Part shown: piece by piece, positions 25,706 to 34,542 of the stretch
How positions within the stretch are numbered: the first letter of the stretch is position 1
Layout: the number at the start of each line of letters is the position of its first letter
Assembly (NCBI GenBank): GCA_002420145.1
Contig: DIHL01000027.1
Coordinates: 1 to 59,882 of the forward strand
Length of the DNA: 59,882 bases
Direction of reading: 5' to 3'
From: Bacteroidetes bacterium UBA5697
GTDB taxonomy: Bacteria > Bacteroidota > Bacteroidia > B-17B0 > Aurantibacillaceae
Position numbers and translations under genes: made by a program
The notes under the pieces: model-generated
What the model saw: only the letters and a program-made list of their open reading frames with translations
Told to the model about the DNA's origin: nothing
Databases searched by the model: none

Positions 25706-26623
25706 TTATTGGATAATTAATTTTTCTGTTTTAGTACCTGCCTCAGTTTTCACTATAGCATAATAAACTCCTTTTGCAATACCTAGGTTTTTTAAAACCA
25801 CAGTGCTCTCAGAAGTTAAATGAGTGAAAGTATAAACAACCTGACCTATAGCATTAATAATATTGATAGAATTAATATTTTTTGAACTTACAAAAGCAAT
25901 CTCATTTCCATTTGATGGATTAGGGAATACTTTAATAGACACAGTTTTAGAAGCTTCTTTTAATCCTGAAGGAATAGAACAATCACAAGCATGAATTCCT
26001 ACATTTGTCCAGTTATCTTTTGGTAAAGAATCCCACTGTAACTTAACGTTAAACTGAGCTGGATTAGTCATAACACCTTGCTTAACAACTGCTTTTCTTT
26101 GTAAAGAATGATCTTTTGTCCACCACTTACCTAAAGTTCCATCATAAGGAGCTACATCACTCCAAGCTGTTGCTGGTTGTTCACCAATTTTTCCAAAAAT
26201 ATCAATACGAGCATAAGGGCTTTTTCTTACTAAAACCATTGCGTCGTCTCCATTCATGAAAGTTGGAGCTGGATAAGCTCCATCAATTTGTTGAGCTAAA
26301 GCTTGTAACACAGGAGAACAAGCTGGAGATGTAGTTGTTGTACCCGACGTTACGCCAACACCATTTGCAATTACAAAAGTACTATATGAATTTATTGTAC
26401 CAACTAAATCTGTACTATCTGACCCAGTAGAAGACCCATTAGAATAACGCACTAAACGGTAGTTATTCATATTAATAGTATTAGCTGTTGGATTGTAAAA
26501 CTCCATTGCTTTGCTATTTCCACTTCCTTCTACATATTCAGAAATAAATAATTCAGAACAGTCTTGTGCTTTACCTACTAAAGCTACAGTAATTAATGAT
26601 AAACTTAGTAAAGTTTTTTTCAT
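25706..26623 (-). CDS. Secreted lamin-tail-domain protein with T9SS sorting domain
   Basis: A 305-residue secreted protein. Signal peptide (1-19, VGKAQ), then a lamin tail domain (about 20-150) with ELFISEYVEGSGNSKAMEF, the form found at the N-terminus of ExeM-type extracellular nucleases. A middle segment with C-D-C (HACDCSIPSG near 215) follows. The last 75 residues (IKVFPNPSNGNEIAFV to EKLIIQ) are a type A sorting domain. No catalytic domain is visible. Lamin tail domains in bacteria accompany secreted nucleases and phosphatases and may bind DNA or cell-surface material. It is the first gene of the cluster with the TonB receptor and endonuclease I. Confidence 0.87.
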   Translation of the reverse strand: MKKTLLSLSLITVALVGKAQDCSELFISEYVEGSGNSKAMEFYNPTANTINMNNYRLVRYSNGSSTGSDSTDLVGTINSYSTFVIANGVGVTSGTTTTSPACSPVLQALAQQIDGAYPAPTFMNGDDAMVLVRKSPYARIDIFGKIGEQPATAWSDVAPYDGTLGKWWTKDHSLQRKAVVKQGVMTNPAQFNVKLQWDSLPKDNWTNVGIHACDCSIPSGLKEASKTVSIKVFPNPSNGNEIAFVSSKNINSINIINAIGQVVYTFTHLTSESTVVLKNLGIAKGVYYAIVKTEAGTKTEKLIIQ

Positions 26624-26939
26624 GTTTTATGATTTTAGATGTTTTTAATTTTTTAAATTCTAAAAGCGGTTTAAGGCGGATTACAGAATAGTTTTCCTCT
26701 TATAGGGTGGTCACTTTTTAGCGAAACAAAAATAAGACAATTTGAGCTACCCACAAACAATTGTGAATAAAAATGATAATTAAGTAAGAAACATTTAACA
26801 TTTAGTTAATGCTGAACTACTTTTCGGGTAAAATACCAATTTTTCAACTTTCAGTCAGCTTAAAATTTTCATTTTTTAACGAATTAGCATTCCTTACTCC
26901 CGCAATAAAAACTACATTTGTTTGTTAAACATAAAAATA
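26624..26939. other. Divergent intergenic control region
   Basis: About 315 bases between the minus-strand nuclease cluster and the plus-strand chaperone cluster. TACATTTG at 26913-26920 is a good -7 box for the plus-strand gene (ATG 26940). No equally clear promoter box was found for the minus-strand side. No ORF, RNA gene or strong hairpin was seen. Confidence 0.5.
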
Positions 26940-28049
26940 ATGACAAAACTATTCATCATAGGATTTTCGGTTCTACAATTAGCTTCTTTTGCTCAGTCTA
27001 ACTCTAGCTTTACAATAAATGGTTCGCTTAAAAATGTGAGCGATAATTCATACGCATACATTCATCATAAATGGAACAATTTAGACATTACTGATAGCGC
27101 TAAAATTAAAAATGGTCAGTTTTCTTTTTCAGGAAAAACAGCTGAACCTAATATGTATTGGCTAACAAAATCACGAAATATTAGTGAGCAACCAAACCTT
27201 ATTTTCTTTGTAGATGGTGGTAAAACTTCTATCACTGGAAACGTAGATAGCTTACCACAAGCTAAAGTAGTTGGCGGGCAAACTCAAAAAGATTACACCG
27301 ATTACAATGCCATGATGATTGGATTTGGCGCTAAACAGCAAAGCTTAGTAAATACCTACAATGAAGCCAAATCGCGAGGAGATGCAGCGACAATGAATGC
27401 AAAAGTGGCCGAATATCAGACTCTTGACAAAGAAGTGAAATCGTCTATCGAAAACTTTATAAAAACACACCCTAAATCAGCAGTAAGTGGTTATGCAATT
27501 TATTTCAATAACCAAAACTCTAATGCCTCTATAGAAGAACTTGAAAGAATTGTTGGCCTTTTAGACAAAAGCATTTTAAACACAAAATATGGCAAATTAG
27601 CACAGGAAAAATTAACCCAATTAAGAGGCACTACCATTGGCTACCCTGCTGTAAACTTTGCACAAGCCGATCCAAATGGGAAAATGGTAAACTTAACTGA
27701 TTTTAAAGGAAAATATGTATTAGTTGATTTTTGGGCAAGCTGGTGTGGGCCTTGTCGTGCCGAAAATCCAAATGTGGTGATGGCTTATAATAAGTATAAA
27801 GATAAAGGATTTACCATTTTAGGAGTGTCTTTCGATCAATCTAAAGATAGATGGTTACAAGCTGTTGAAAAAGACAATTTAACTTGGACTCAAGTGAGCG
27901 ATTTGAAAGGTTGGGGTAATGAAGCTGGTAAATTGTACGGTATTACAAGTATCCCTGCTAATTTATTACTTGACAAAGACGGAAAAATTGTAGCAAAAAA
28001 TCTTAGAGGTGCTGAATTGGAAGCTAAATTAGAAGAACTAATTAAATAA
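26940..28049 (+). CDS. DUF4369-TlpA thiol-disulfide oxidoreductase
   Basis: A 369-residue exported protein. A signal peptide ends near residue 19 (ASFAQ). Residues 22-220 contain a DUF4369-type beta domain (FTINGSLKNVSDNSYAYIHH) and a helical linker; residues 230-369 are a TlpA/AhpC-like thioredoxin fold with DFWASWCGPCRAENPNV (W-C-G-P-C) and cis-Pro ITSIPANLLL. A TTG codon 18 bases upstream is in frame but only just beyond the -7 box, so the ATG is used. It leads a same-strand run of parvulin-type chaperones, which suggests a joint role in folding exported proteins. Confidence 0.9.
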   Translation: MTKLFIIGFSVLQLASFAQSNSSFTINGSLKNVSDNSYAYIHHKWNNLDITDSAKIKNGQFSFSGKTAEPNMYWLTKSRNISEQPNLIFFVDGGKTSITGNVDSLPQAKVVGGQTQKDYTDYNAMMIGFGAKQQSLVNTYNEAKSRGDAATMNAKVAEYQTLDKEVKSSIENFIKTHPKSAVSGYAIYFNNQNSNASIEELERIVGLLDKSILNTKYGKLAQEKLTQLRGTTIGYPAVNFAQADPNGKMVNLTDFKGKYVLVDFWASWCGPCRAENPNVVMAYNKYKDKGFTILGVSFDQSKDRWLQAVEKDNLTWTQVSDLKGWGNEAGKLYGITSIPANLLLDKDGKIVAKNLRGAELEAKLEELIK

Positions 28050-28082
28050 CACAATCTACTGCATAAAATTAAAAACAAATTA

Positions 28083-28090
28083 TAAATTTG
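28083..28090 (+). promoter_or_regulatory. -7 element (TAAATTTG) before the two-parvulin PPIase gene
   Basis: TAAATTTG lies 25 bases before ATG 28116, suggesting that the chaperone genes can be transcribed separately from the upstream oxidoreductase. Confidence 0.5.
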
Positions 28091-28115
28091 CTAGCCTAAA
28101 AAAATAAAAACACTT

Positions 28116-30221
28116 ATGAAGAAACGTACTCTTGGATTATTAACATTATCATCTATTGGGTTAACTGCTTTTGCTCAAATTTCAGAACCAGTAATTATGA
28201 CTATAAACGACAAACCCGTTTATAAAAGTGAGTTTGAAAATGTTTATAAGAAAAACAGTGGAAAAGAAGTAAACAAAGAACAAAAATCTGTAAAAGAATA
28301 TGTGGATTTATTTTCAACGTTTAAAATGAAAGTATTTGAAGCAGAAGCTAACGGATTAGATACTAACAGTTCTTTTAAAACAGAATTAGCTGGATACCGA
28401 AAACAATTAGCTGCTCCATATTTAACAGATAAAAACGTTAACGAAGCGCTTATTCAAGAAGCATACGAAAGAATGAAAACAGAAGTGAAAGCTTCTCATA
28501 TTTTAATTCGTGTAGCAGAAGATGCTTTACCTAAAGACACTATTGAAGCTTATACACGCTTAATGATTATTAGAGATGCTTTAATGGGTAAAAACCCAAC
28601 TCCTGCAAAAATAGCTGAATATGAGGCTATCTTAAAAAAGAGTTCTTCTGCTTTAACTAAAGCATCAACTAAACAAGATACAGTAAACTATAATACAAAA
28701 TTAAATGCAGTAAAAGGAATCTCTGTCGCATTAAATGCCGGAAGCGATAAATTTGCAGCTGCTGCTAAAAAAACATCTGAAGATCCTTCGGCTGCAGATA
28801 ACGGAGGTGACTTAGGTTATTTTACTTCTTTACAAATGGTTTATCCTTTTGAAAACGCAGCATACAAAGCTAACAATGGAGATATTACCATGCCAGTGAG
28901 AACTCGTTTTGGATACCATATTTTAAAAGTAGCTGATAAACGTCCTAGTCAAGGAGAAATATTAACTGCTCACATCATGGTTAAGTTTGCTAAAGACATG
29001 GGAGAAAAAGAAAAAGCGAACTTAAAAACTAAAATCGATGAAATTTATACAAAATTAAAAGCAGGCGAAAAATTTGAAGATTTAGCTCGTCAGTTTTCTG
29101 ATGATAAACCAAGTGCTGAAAAAGGTGGACAATTACAGTGGTTTGGAAGTAGCCGTATGCCAATTGAATTTGAAAAAGCAGCCTTTGCTTTAGCTAATAA
29201 TGGTGATTACAGTGAACCTTTTACCACTAGTTATGGATGGCACATCGTAAAACGATTAGATAAAAAAGGCTTAGCTTCTTTTTCTGATATGAAGGGTGAT
29301 TTAAAACAACGTATCGGGAAAGATAGCAGAACTCAAGCTGGAAGATCATCTTTAATTCAAAAAATTAAAAATGACAATAAATATGTTGAAAATCCAGTTG
29401 CTAAAAAAGATTTCTTAAAAGTAATAGACTCAACTGTTTACCAAGGAAAATGGGAAGCTAAAAAAGCAGAAAAATTAGGTAATAAAGAATTATTTAAACT
29501 AGGGGCTAAAAAATACACTCAAAACGACTTTGCAAAATACATCGAAACAAGACAAACTGTTCGTCCTAAAATGGATAACAATATGTTTTTACAACAATCT
29601 TATAAAGAGTTTGTAGATGAAACACTTATTACTTTTGAAGATGAAAGTTTAGAATCAAAATATCCTGATTTCCGTAACTTATTAAAAGAATACAGAGATG
29701 GTATTTTATTATTTGATTTAACTGACCAAAAAGTGTGGAGTAAAGCTGTAAAAGATACTGCTGGATTAAAAACATTTTACGAGAAAAACAAAAACAACTA
29801 TTTATGGGATGAAAGAGCTGAAGTTACCACTTACAAATGCGCTAACGAAAAAGTAGCTAAAGAAGTTCGTGGAATGCTAAAGAAAAACAAAACAGAAAAA
29901 GAAATAGTTGATGCGGTTAATAAATCTTCTCAACTAAATGTATCCGTTGAAAACATCACTTACTTAAAAGGCGAAAACAAAGATGTGGATGCAAATTGGA
30001 AACAAGGTGTAGTTGCAACTGATATTAAAGACACTAAAGAAAACAAAGTAACTGTTTTAGTTGTAAATAAAGTTTTAGGTAAAACTCCAAAAACAATTGC
30101 AGAAGCAAAAGGAATGATTACTGCTGATTATCAAAATTATTTAGAAAAAGAATGGTTATCTTATTTAAAAAATAAGTACACTGTAAAAGTAAACGAAGAG
30201 GTTTTAAACACAGTAAAGTAA
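28116..30221 (+). CDS. Periplasmic peptidyl-prolyl isomerase with two parvulin domains
   Basis: A 701-residue exported chaperone/isomerase. A signal peptide (1-20, AFAQI) precedes a SurA-like helical N-terminal region. The first parvulin domain (about 125-275: VKASHILIRV, GGDLGYFT, FGYHILKVADKRP) contains a 60-residue insertion. The second parvulin domain (280-385) has LTAHIMVKFA, KGGQLQWFGSSRM and YGWHIVKRLDKK. The remaining 300 residues are helical with no recognised domain. Such proteins help outer-membrane and secreted proteins fold in the periplasm. A terminator-like hairpin follows, before the next PPIase-like gene. Confidence 0.9.
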   Translation: MKKRTLGLLTLSSIGLTAFAQISEPVIMTINDKPVYKSEFENVYKKNSGKEVNKEQKSVKEYVDLFSTFKMKVFEAEANGLDTNSSFKTELAGYRKQLAAPYLTDKNVNEALIQEAYERMKTEVKASHILIRVAEDALPKDTIEAYTRLMIIRDALMGKNPTPAKIAEYEAILKKSSSALTKASTKQDTVNYNTKLNAVKGISVALNAGSDKFAAAAKKTSEDPSAADNGGDLGYFTSLQMVYPFENAAYKANNGDITMPVRTRFGYHILKVADKRPSQGEILTAHIMVKFAKDMGEKEKANLKTKIDEIYTKLKAGEKFEDLARQFSDDKPSAEKGGQLQWFGSSRMPIEFEKAAFALANNGDYSEPFTTSYGWHIVKRLDKKGLASFSDMKGDLKQRIGKDSRTQAGRSSLIQKIKNDNKYVENPVAKKDFLKVIDSTVYQGKWEAKKAEKLGNKELFKLGAKKYTQNDFAKYIETRQTVRPKMDNNMFLQQSYKEFVDETLITFEDESLESKYPDFRNLLKEYRDGILLFDLTDQKVWSKAVKDTAGLKTFYEKNKNNYLWDERAEVTTYKCANEKVAKEVRGMLKKNKTEKEIVDAVNKSSQLNVSVENITYLKGENKDVDANWKQGVVATDIKDTKENKVTVLVVNKVLGKTPKTIAEAKGMITADYQNYLEKEWLSYLKNKYTVKVNEEVLNTVK

Positions 30222-30240
30222 TTTAAACTAATAAATAACG

Positions 30241-30273
30241 AAAAGGCTGTAGCTAGATGGATACAGCCTTTTT
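30241..30273 (+). terminator. Terminator-like hairpin after the two-parvulin PPIase gene
   Basis: AAAAGGCTGTA (30241-30251) pairs with TACAGCCTTTTT (30262-30273) across a 10-base loop. An in-frame ATG of the next gene (30257) lies in the loop, so that ATG is not a credible start unless transcription and translation read through the structure. Confidence 0.8.
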
Positions 30274-30289
30274 GTTTTATAATAAACAC

Positions 30290-31162
30290 TTGCATTTAGT
30301 ATTTTACATAAAAAACATATCACTACTAGGACTTCTTGTTCTAGCAGTGTTTGCTTGCGATAAATCATCTAATAATACCGAAAAAACAGGAAAAGTAGTT
30401 GCTAAAGTAAATACAAGTTCTTTGTTTGAAGAAGATTTGAAAAACTTAAGCCCAAAAGGTTTATCAAAATCTGATAGTGTAGCATTCATCCAAACCTTCA
30501 TTAACAAATGGGCTTATAATGAAATCTTTTACCAACAAGCTACAAATTACCTAACAGAGGAAGAACTTAATATTGATAAAGAGTTGGAAGAATATAAAAA
30601 AGAACTTCTAACCTATAAATTTCAAACAAAATTAATTAACGAGAAACTTGATACTAACGTTACTCTTGCCCAAATTGAAGAATACTACAATGCCAACTCT
30701 CAAAATTTTTTGCTGAAAAATAATATTGTAAAAGTATTATACGTCAAAACACCTCTTAATATTCCAAATATCGAGAAACTAAAAAAATTATGTTATTCAT
30801 CTAATCCTAAAGATGCCGAGCAATTAAAAAGTTTATGTATTCAATACGCCAACAATTTTTTCATGAATGAAGATACCTGGTTAATGTTTGAAGATTTAAA
30901 AAAAGAAATTAACCAATTAAATGAAGTTCCTGAGTACAATATACAGAATGGTAAAACATTTGAATTTACAGATGCTACAAGTTTTTACTTTTTAAAAATT
31001 ATTGAAGTAAAATCTAAAAACACTTTATCTCCTTTGAATTTTGAAATAAACAACATTAAAAACATGTTGATTAATCAACGTAAACAAAAATTAATTACCA
31101 GCATTAAAAAGGACTTTTTTGATAAAGCCAAATCCAATAAAGAATTAGAAATTTATAACTAA
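30290..31162 (+). CDS. SurA-like chaperone lipoprotein, no clear parvulin core
   Basis: About 290 residues. A hydrophobic stretch ends in the lipobox VFAC, giving a lipoprotein (mature CDKSSNN...). The next 130 residues are helical and resemble the N-terminal chaperone part of SurA/PrsA (VAKVNTSSLFEEDLKN, FINKWAYNEIFYQQA, ELEEYKKELLTYKFQ). The position expected to hold the isomerase domain (residues 150-250) lacks the usual GGxLG and GxHI motifs, so it may be a catalytically silent chaperone. The start is uncertain: ATG 30257 lies in a terminator loop, while TTG 30290 gives a plausible short signal. surA follows 9 bases after the stop codon. Confidence 0.72.
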   Translation: MHLVFYIKNISLLGLLVLAVFACDKSSNNTEKTGKVVAKVNTSSLFEEDLKNLSPKGLSKSDSVAFIQTFINKWAYNEIFYQQATNYLTEEELNIDKELEEYKKELLTYKFQTKLINEKLDTNVTLAQIEEYYNANSQNFLLKNNIVKVLYVKTPLNIPNIEKLKKLCYSSNPKDAEQLKSLCIQYANNFFMNEDTWLMFEDLKKEINQLNEVPEYNIQNGKTFEFTDATSFYFLKIIEVKSKNTLSPLNFEINNIKNMLINQRKQKLITSIKKDFFDKAKSNKELEIYN

Positions 31163-31171
31163 CTTAGTACA

Positions 31172-32518
31172 ATGAACTTAAAACTTGTTATTGCCTTCAT
31201 ATTATTAGCAACCCTAAGCAACGCTCAGCCTCAAATATTAGACAAAGTAGTTGCCATTGTTGGCAAAAATCCCCTACTCCTATCTGAAGTAGAAACAAAC
31301 TTATTACAACAAAAAGAGAAGAAGGATCTTACTGATGCCGACAGATGTAAAGTTTTTGAAGATTTATTGTTTCAAAAATTATTACTAGCACAAGCGGATA
31401 GAGATAGTATTGTTGTTGCCGATGCTGAAGTGGATAATGAATTAACTCGTCGTATACAATACTATGTTGGAATGTTGGGTAGCGAAGAAAAATTTGAAGA
31501 GTTTTATGGCAAACGAATTAGTGTTTTTAAAGATGAATTAAGAGATGATGTAAAAGATCAATTATTAGCTCAAAAGATGCAGCAAAAAGTAACTGGTGAA
31601 ACAAAATTAACTCCCAGCGAAGTAAGAGCTTTTTATAACACATTACCATTAGATAGTTTACCATTAGTTAATTCTGAATTAGAAATTGGACACATTGTGA
31701 GAAGACCTCCTATTTCTGATGAAGCAAAAAAAGCAGTGCGCGACCAACTTGAAGTTTACCGTCAACGTGTTGTAAATGGCGAAAGCATGAGTGTGATTGC
31801 GGCATTATATAGTGAAGACCCAGGTTCTGCAAAAAATGGTGGACGATATGAATCAGTGATGCGAGGACAAATGGTGCCAGAATTTGAAGCTGTTGCTTTT
31901 AGATTAAAACAAGGTGAAGTATCTGAAATTTTTGAAACATCTTATGGATATCACTTTATGCAATTAGTTGCGCGTAAAGGAGAATCTGTAGACGTAAGAC
32001 ATATTTTAATGGCTCCAAAAATTTCTCAGATAGAATTTTTAAGAGCCAAAGAAGAATTGGATAGCATCAGACAATTAATTGTTTCTGGTCAAATAAAATT
32101 TGCAGATGCAGCTCTTAAATTTAGTACAGATAAAGACACAAAACAAAACGGTGGAATCTTAATTAATCCTGCTGCCAATAGCTCTAAATGGGAATTAGAT
32201 GAAATAGGTCAAATGGATCAAAACTTAGTATTTATGCTTGAAAATCAAATGAAGGTTGGTGATGTAAGTCCAATTATTCAATATGTTGGTACTGATGCTA
32301 AACAAGCTTGGAGAATTGTTTACTTAAAATCAAGAACTGAACCTCATAAAGCAAATATGCAAGACGATTATATTAAGCTTTTAAATATGGCAACATTCGA
32401 ACGTCAAAAAAAATCAATTAAAGATTGGATTACAAAAAAATCAAAAACAACATATATTAAAATTGATAGCGAATTTAATAGTTGCAAATTAGAGTACAAT
32501 TGGACAATTACGCCTTAA
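31172..32518 (+). CDS. surA: SurA-type periplasmic chaperone/peptidyl-prolyl isomerase
   Basis: A 448-residue exported SurA homologue. A signal peptide (1-18, LSNAQ) is followed by the SurA N domain (QILDKVVAIVGKNPLLLSEVE, LLFQKLLLAQA). Parvulin domain 1 (about 165-270) shows ELEIGHIVRRPP, NGGRYESVMRG and YGYHFMQLVARKG; domain 2 (270-375) has VDVRHILMAPK and a degenerate end. SurA escorts outer-membrane beta-barrel proteins to the BAM complex. It is the third folding factor in this run and probably shares a transcript with the preceding lipoprotein. The MoxR gene follows 19 bases later. Confidence 0.9.
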   Translation: MNLKLVIAFILLATLSNAQPQILDKVVAIVGKNPLLLSEVETNLLQQKEKKDLTDADRCKVFEDLLFQKLLLAQADRDSIVVADAEVDNELTRRIQYYVGMLGSEEKFEEFYGKRISVFKDELRDDVKDQLLAQKMQQKVTGETKLTPSEVRAFYNTLPLDSLPLVNSELEIGHIVRRPPISDEAKKAVRDQLEVYRQRVVNGESMSVIAALYSEDPGSAKNGGRYESVMRGQMVPEFEAVAFRLKQGEVSEIFETSYGYHFMQLVARKGESVDVRHILMAPKISQIEFLRAKEELDSIRQLIVSGQIKFADAALKFSTDKDTKQNGGILINPAANSSKWELDEIGQMDQNLVFMLENQMKVGDVSPIIQYVGTDAKQAWRIVYLKSRTEPHKANMQDDYIKLLNMATFERQKKSIKDWITKKSKTTYIKIDSEFNSCKLEYNWTITP

Positions 32519-32537
32519 TTCAATAACCTATATAATT

Positions 32538-33500
32538 ATGAATTACAAAAATGATGTAGAAGCAATTGATGCTTTTGTTGTTAAGTACAAAGAACTAAAT
32601 GCGGAAATAGGAAAAGTTATTGTTGGACAAAACGATACTGTAAAAAACGTTTTAATTTCTATATTCTGTAAAGGTCACTGTTTATTAGTTGGTGTACCTG
32701 GATTAGCAAAAACATTACTAGTTAATACTATTGCTGATGTATTAGGGCTTTCATTTAACCGTATTCAATTTACACCTGATTTAATGCCGAGTGATATTAT
32801 TGGTTCTGAAGTTTTAGATGAACAACGCAATTTCAAATTCATAAAAGGACCTTTATTTGCAAATATTGTATTAGCAGATGAGATTAATCGTACACCTCCA
32901 AAAACACAAGCTGCTTTATTAGAAGCTATGCAAGAAAGAAGTGTAACCACTGCTGGAAAAAAATACGAATTAGGAAATCCATTTTTTGTATTAGCTACAC
33001 AAAACCCTATTGAACAAGAAGGAACTTATCCCCTACCCGAAGCTCAATTAGACCGTTTTATGTTTAACGTTTGGTTAGACTATCCAAGCTTTCAAGAAGA
33101 ACTGCAAGTCGTTAAATTAACAACAACTGATACAAAGATTCAATTAAATAAAATTATTTCTGCTGAGGAAATTATTTATTTTCAAAATGTGATTCGTAAA
33201 ATACCAGTTGCTGATAATGTTTTAGAATACGCTGTGAAATTGGTAAACAAAACACGTTTAAATTCTGAATTTAGTTCAGAGGTTACAAAAAAATATTTGG
33301 CTTGGGGAGCTGGTCCACGTGCTTCACAGTTTTTAGTGTTAGGTGCAAAATGCCACGCCGCTATTAATGGAAAATATAGTCCAGATATTGAAGATGTGAA
33401 AGCTGTAGCTAATGCTATTTTAAGACATCGCATTATCCGAAACTATAAAGCAGAAGCAGATGGAATGAGTATTGAAAATATTATAGAACAATTGAAATAA
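32538..33500 (+). CDS. MoxR family AAA+ ATPase
   Basis: A 320-residue MoxR ATPase. Walker A is VGVPGLAKTLL near residue 52, Walker B is IVLADEINRTPPKTQAALLE near 112, sensor 1 is VLATQNPIEQEGTYPLPEAQ near 150 and sensor 2 is in WGAGPRASQFLVLGAK near 255. MoxR proteins act as chaperones that insert metals or assemble complexes, usually beside DUF58 and von Willebrand A genes. Here those partners are absent and it follows three periplasmic folding factors, so its client is unclear. Confidence 0.93.
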   Translation: MNYKNDVEAIDAFVVKYKELNAEIGKVIVGQNDTVKNVLISIFCKGHCLLVGVPGLAKTLLVNTIADVLGLSFNRIQFTPDLMPSDIIGSEVLDEQRNFKFIKGPLFANIVLADEINRTPPKTQAALLEAMQERSVTTAGKKYELGNPFFVLATQNPIEQEGTYPLPEAQLDRFMFNVWLDYPSFQEELQVVKLTTTDTKIQLNKIISAEEIIYFQNVIRKIPVADNVLEYAVKLVNKTRLNSEFSSEVTKKYLAWGAGPRASQFLVLGAKCHAAINGKYSPDIEDVKAVANAILRHRIIRNYKAEADGMSIENIIEQLK

Positions 33501-33516
33501 ACAAAACATAAAAAAA

Positions 33517-33541
33517 TGTCAGTCTGAGCGGAGTCGAAGAC
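33517..33541 (+). repeat. Interspersed TGTCAGTTCGAG-type repeat, single copy
   Basis: TGTCAGTCTGAGCGGAGTCG followed by AAGAC, a variant of the word found at 17050, 34509 and 47709. It fills the gap between the MoxR and dehydrogenase genes. Confidence 0.65.
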
Positions 33542-33555
33542 TTATTTAAAACACT

Positions 33556-34506
33556 ATGAGTAAATTAATTTTAGCCAATGATGGCATTGACGCTGTAGGA
33601 AAAAGTTTATTAGAAAAAGCTGGATTTACAGTTGTAACAGAAAAAGTAGCTCAAGAAAATTTAGCATCTGAAATTAATGCAAAAAACTATGTAGCACTTA
33701 CAGTTCGTAGTGCAACTAAAGTTCGTAAAGATGTAATTGATGCCTGCCCTAATTTAAAAGTAATAGGCCGTGGTGGTGTTGGTATGGATAATATTGATGT
33801 GGACTATGCTCGCTCAAAAGGATTACAAGTCATTAATACACCCGCAGCTTCAAGTAACTCTGTAGCTGAATTAGTATTTGCTCATTTATTTAACGCCGTG
33901 CGTTTTGTTTATGATAGCAATAGAAATATGCCAAATATTGGTAATACAAAATTTGACGACTTAAAGAAAAACTATTCTAAAGGAATCGAATTAAGAGATA
34001 AAACCATTGGAATTATTGGCTTTGGTCGTATTGGACAATACACTGCTAAAATTGCTTTAGGATGTGGTATGAAAGTATTGGCATATGACCCATTTGTAAA
34101 AGAAGCTGTTTTAAAATTAGATATTCATGGTACAAATGGTGTTGATGTAAAAATCAATACAGTAAGTTTGGAAGAATTAATTTCAAATTCTGATATGATA
34201 TCCATGCATGTGCCAGGTGGTAAAATGATTACTGAAAAAGAAATCAACTTGATGAAAAATGGCGTGATTTTAATTAATGCTTCTCGTGGTGGTGTAATTG
34301 ACGAAACTGATTTAATCAACGGATTAAATTCTGGAAAAATTGCTCATGCTTGTTTAGATGTGTTTGAAAACGAACCTACTCCGAATGAAGCTTTATTAAA
34401 GCATACTAAAATATCTTTAACTCCTCATATTGGAGCAGCTACCAACGAAGCGCAAGAACGCATTGGAGTTGAGTTAGCAGAGAAATTAATTGACGCATTG
34501 AAGTAA
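33556..34506 (+). CDS. D-2-hydroxyacid dehydrogenase, SerA-like
   Basis: A 316-residue NAD-dependent dehydrogenase. Features: VIGRGGVGMDNIDVDYARSK near residue 72, the Rossmann loop IGIIGFGRIGQYTAK near 150, the substrate/catalytic Arg in NASRGGVIDETDL near 240, the Glu in DVFENEPTPNEALL near 270 and the His in SLTPHIGAATNEAQ near 288. Length and sequence match the short D-3-phosphoglycerate dehydrogenase type lacking an ACT domain, the first step of serine synthesis. serC is not adjacent, so another 2-keto acid substrate remains possible. Confidence 0.88.
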   Translation: MSKLILANDGIDAVGKSLLEKAGFTVVTEKVAQENLASEINAKNYVALTVRSATKVRKDVIDACPNLKVIGRGGVGMDNIDVDYARSKGLQVINTPAASSNSVAELVFAHLFNAVRFVYDSNRNMPNIGNTKFDDLKKNYSKGIELRDKTIGIIGFGRIGQYTAKIALGCGMKVLAYDPFVKEAVLKLDIHGTNGVDVKINTVSLEELISNSDMISMHVPGGKMITEKEINLMKNGVILINASRGGVIDETDLINGLNSGKIAHACLDVFENEPTPNEALLKHTKISLTPHIGAATNEAQERIGVELAEKLIDALK

Positions 34507-34508
34507 CA

Positions 34509-34535
34509 TGTCAGTTCGAGAGAAGTCGAGAACAA
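34509..34535 (+). repeat. Interspersed TGTCAGTTCGAG-type repeat, single copy
   Basis: TGTCAGTTCGAGAGAAGTCG followed by AGAACAA, immediately after the dehydrogenase stop codon and 7 bases before the next start. It belongs to the same family as the copies at 17050, 33517 and 47709. Confidence 0.7.
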
Positions 34536-34542
34536 ATATCAA

